Source: Geobacter sp. UBA2189 (GTDB lineage: Bacteria; Desulfobacterota; Desulfuromonadia; Geobacterales; Pseudopelobacteraceae). Taken from it: a stretch of DNA of 64,000 bases. The DNA lies in the NCBI GenBank assembly GCA_002328035.1, contig DCVL01000026.1, positions 1 to 64,000 on the forward strand. Direction: 5' to 3'. Made by a program: the position numbers and the translations under genes. Position 1 is the first letter of the stretch. The number at the start of each line of letters is the position of its first letter. Shown in pieces: positions 61,807 through 64,000 of this stretch. The notes beneath the pieces are model-generated. The model ran no database searches, was not told the origin of the DNA, and saw nothing but the letters and a program-made list of their open reading frames with translations.

Positions 61807-61830
61807 GCTTAACAACAGATAAACTAAAAA

Positions 61831-61867
61831 AGGGGTGTTTGCCAGATGGCAGACACCCCTTTTTTTA
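61831..61867 (+). terminator. Rho-independent terminator
   Basis: AGGGGTGTTTGCC and GGCAGACACCCCT form a 13-bp stem with one mismatch, followed directly by seven T; six A precede it. Ends the transcript of the small membrane protein. Confidence 0.93.
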
Positions 61868-62026
61868 TCTTAATATTGTTTTTACCTCAACTAACTTATC
61901 AACATTACTGGAAGCGCTACAAACTGTTACTTGTAGTTTCCCTAACAGGTGATACGATGTAGTTATTGCAAGCAAACCGTTGGTTCAATGCGTCGTCAGA
62001 TTTTAAGATTTGAGGAGGTTGTAAAC

Positions 62027-62668
62027 ATGCAATGCCCGTTCTGTAAGGCTCAAATACCAAACGGTAGCGCCAAATGTCCCCAGTGTGGCACTGTGCTCAC
62101 CTCTTCACCCCAGATCACTGCCGGTGACTTTGGAGCCGCCTTCAACAACGTCACAAACATCTGGAAAAACAACCTGGGTGATCTGGTATTGCTAACCCTG
62201 GTCTTCTGTCTGGTGGCCTGGGTTCCCATTGTCAACATCGCTTTTATTGCCGGCTATACACGCTCATTGCTGAAAGTCTTTCGCGGTCAGGGCAAAGCCT
62301 CTGTTGGCGATATTTTTAACGCCTGGGACTGCTTTGGCAATCTGCTGGTCTATCTGGTGATATACCTTATTGCCGTTGTACTGCTTTCATTTATTCCGTT
62401 TCTAGGTACCATCGCTGTCCTTGCTCTTTACTTTATTATTGCACCCGGTATGCTGGCCGTTATTGATAAAAAGTTGAATGCAATCGACGCCTTTAAATGG
62501 AGTCTTGCAACCATTCAAAAAGATGCTGTCAACTGGCTGCTGGCAATTCTGGTGGGTGGTATTCTTGGCAGTGCCGGGGCAATTGCGCTGGGAATTGGAA
62601 TTATTATAACTATCCCTTGGGGACAGCTACTGTTGATCAGCCAGTACGACGCACGCAAATGGGACTGA
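62027..62668 (+). CDS. Zinc-ribbon membrane protein
   Basis: Protein of 213 residues. Residues 2-25 form a zinc ribbon (CPFCKAQIPNGSAKCPQCGT, CxxC...CxxC). Then four to six hydrophobic segments, with glycine-rich ends (LAILVGGILGSAGAIALGIG), resembling DUF4013-type or glycerophosphoryl-diester-associated membrane domains. Function unknown. ATG at 62027 follows GAGGAGG by 8 bases; an upstream extension (61949) lacks support. Confidence 0.72.
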   Translation: MQCPFCKAQIPNGSAKCPQCGTVLTSSPQITAGDFGAAFNNVTNIWKNNLGDLVLLTLVFCLVAWVPIVNIAFIAGYTRSLLKVFRGQGKASVGDIFNAWDCFGNLLVYLVIYLIAVVLLSFIPFLGTIAVLALYFIIAPGMLAVIDKKLNAIDAFKWSLATIQKDAVNWLLAILVGGILGSAGAIALGIGIIITIPWGQLLLISQYDARKWD

Positions 62669-62726
62669 TACCGGTTTTAGCAGCAACACCGTAATAGTTG
62701 AAACATCCGTGAAGTATCAATGCAAA

Positions 62727-62755
62727 ACGTGCTGAAAGCACTGAACACAGCACGT
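62727..62755 (+). terminator. Possible hairpin terminator
   Basis: ACGTGCTG (62727-62734) pairs with CAGCACGT (62748-62755) 59 bases after the zinc-ribbon gene; the following CTATTAAAAA has only a weak T tract. Confidence 0.35.
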
Positions 62756-62836
62756 CTATTAAAAACGGATACCCGGAATCTACTGTTGATAAGAGGTTTT
62801 GAAGGTGGCCTTTGTCACCCTCTTGAATGTTGAAGC

Positions 62837-64000
62837 TCAGGCAAAATAACCTTCTTCCAGAAACCGGGCCAATGTTGAAAGATCGGCTCCGTAATTCACA
62901 ACAGGATCAGACATGGTTGCACACTCATAGTCGTCGTCTTTAGATGAAGCTATAGCCCTTCCGATAGTGAGTGACCAAACATCATTAGATGGTTTTTGCT
63001 TACGAACTTTCTTGCGGACAGAAGATCTTTCCCCCTTGATAACCTTTTCATCATAGAGAAGCCTGGCTCGCAGAACTTCAAAGCTATATCCTCTCCCCAT
63101 CCGGTTAATGAATCTGGTTATGTTATTCATGGACTCGGTGTATCCATTAGTCACCGGGTTGTCATAGTAGTTAAATATCTCTTCGTGCCAGTTATGCAAG
63201 GCAACCCGCAAATCTCGAAAATGTTTTTCAATCACGGGATCAAGACTGTTAGGCCATTTGTTTGCAGCTAGCTCCGCAGCTGCCCTGGTAGGATAGCAAT
63301 AAATGTCAAAAAAACGTTCTTTGGCTTCGTAGGCCATTCCCAGTTGAGGAAACATCTCAAACCAGCGTTGAATCTTCTCCAGCCCCTCTGTATCCAGACT
63401 ATCCCTGCGTTTGAGCAGGAGGAATCGTTCATCTTTAAGCTTAATCCGCGTTTTATCGTCAACGGTTTTTCTTATCTGCTTCCGGACGCGCTCCAACCCT
63501 TCGTTTGCCATTCTTACTACATGGAAGCGATCTGCCACGATTAGACGCCCTGGAAATAATTTTTTACCAACCTGCCGGTAAGGATTCCACATATCCATAA
63601 CCAAAGTGGTAACATTTTGTTTATCAGGCAATGCACCGAAGTATTCCAGGAGAGATACCTTCTTACGAGAAGGCAACAGGTCAAATAAGGCCAATTTGTC
63701 AATATTCGTTAGTATAGCCCGATAATCACCAATAATCTTGAGTTCGCCAATTCCCAGGATTTCAGGTGTTTTGTATTGGAGTTCGTTCTGGCGCCTGGCA
63801 GCATAATCATCAAAGATAAAGCGAACCGTTTTATCATCAATGCCTATCTCTCTCGAAAGAGCTGAAAAAGTATCCTTCATACAGCGTTTCTCAACGTATT
63901 GGATAAGCCTTGAAGTTGCCTGTCGCTTTCCATCCATATCTGGCAGAGGTTCAAAGACTGTCTTGCCACACGATTTACAGCGAAAGCGCCGACGATCTAT
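62837..64000 (-). CDS. ISL3-family transposase, partial at window edge
   Basis: At least 388 residues; the start lies beyond the right edge. The visible N-terminal part has a zinc-finger-like CKSCGKTVFEPLPD and helix-turn-helix region, then the DDE core: TLVMDMWNPYR, IVADRFHVVRMANEG and NGYTESMNNITR, all hallmarks of ISL3 transposases. The frame is open to the edge. The left end of the element probably lies about 62770-62830, but with the other end missing I cannot confirm inverted repeats. Confidence 0.88.
   Translation of the reverse strand: MDRRRFRCKSCGKTVFEPLPDMDGKRQATSRLIQYVEKRCMKDTFSALSREIGIDDKTVRFIFDDYAARRQNELQYKTPEILGIGELKIIGDYRAILTNIDKLALFDLLPSRKKVSLLEYFGALPDKQNVTTLVMDMWNPYRQVGKKLFPGRLIVADRFHVVRMANEGLERVRKQIRKTVDDKTRIKLKDERFLLLKRRDSLDTEGLEKIQRWFEMFPQLGMAYEAKERFFDIYCYPTRAAAELAANKWPNSLDPVIEKHFRDLRVALHNWHEEIFNYYDNPVTNGYTESMNNITRFINRMGRGYSFEVLRARLLYDEKVIKGERSSVRKKVRKQKPSNDVWSLTIGRAIASSKDDDYECATMSDPVVNYGADLSTLARFLEEGYFA

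Overview
The window looks like a chromosomal segment of a Geobacter/Trichlorobacter/Pelobacter-type member of the Desulfuromonadia. Supporting this are the abundance of sigma-54 promoter signatures, PAS-type enhancer-binding signalling, the small stress-type genes (DUF3309, sll1863-like, Thivi_2564-like, DUF4398) and ISL3 and ISNCY-like transposases. The genus call is inference from gene content only. No rRNA, tRNA, CRISPR or phage genes are visible.

Layout. 1-2.1 kb: a double-hotdog thioesterase and a radical SAM protein. 2.1-7.3 kb: a Ser/Thr phospho-signalling island (PP2C phosphatase, a 725-residue protein with a degenerate GGDEF-like end, a kinase, and a divergent FHA protein). 7.4-11.7 kb: DUF456 protein, uracil-DNA glycosylase, a secreted two-repeat protein and oleate hydratase. 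11.8-13.7 kb: three lipoproteins, the last an OmpA-type peptidoglycan-binding protein. 13.8-20.6 kb: an MFS transporter, then an operon of periplasmic alpha/beta hydrolase, MlaA, universal stress protein and P-type ATPase. 21.1-41.3 kb: a 20-kb lipid/polyketide biosynthetic cluster. 41.4-45.3 kb: small stress/envelope genes, a stand-alone CheB, and relics of two decayed genes. 45.3-47.0 kb: an intact insertion sequence with a 6-bp target duplication. 47.0-60.8 kb: DUF2147 protein, a giant cyclic beta-1,2-glucan synthase, a PAS sigma-54 activator and a CheB-CheR-PAS fusion. 60.8-64 kb: an AT-rich gap, a two-helix membrane protein, a zinc-ribbon membrane protein and an ISL3 transposase running off the edge.

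Two things stand out. First, the 21-41 kb cluster joins a serine-palmitoyltransferase-like alpha-oxoamine synthase, a CerR-like SDR reductase, GNAT-type acyltransferases and a PAP2 phosphatase to a 2669-residue PUFA-synthase-like megasynthase (two PfaD-like FMN barrels-KS-AT-ACP-ACP-KR-DH, no thioesterase), a PPTase, an ABC exporter, an alkaline-phosphatase-fold headgroup transferase and a radical SAM enzyme. I read it as a sphingolipid-like or aminolipid pathway in which the oxoamine synthase releases the chain from the ACP.

Second, five separate sigma-54 promoters (YGGCAY-N5-TTGC, all with AGTTGC at the -12 end) each carry the same palindromic element, close to ACTGYCATATATGRCAGT, about 95-130 bp upstream. 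They sit before the DUF4398/OmpA operon, the lipid cluster, the small stress-gene operon, a relic/CheB unit and the glucan synthase. The only enhancer-binding protein in the window (56497-58206), paired with the CheB-CheR-PAS protein and placed immediately upstream of the glucan synthase promoter, is the natural candidate activator. The picture is a cell-envelope remodelling regulon in which lipid, periplasmic glucan and lipoprotein genes share one enhancer.
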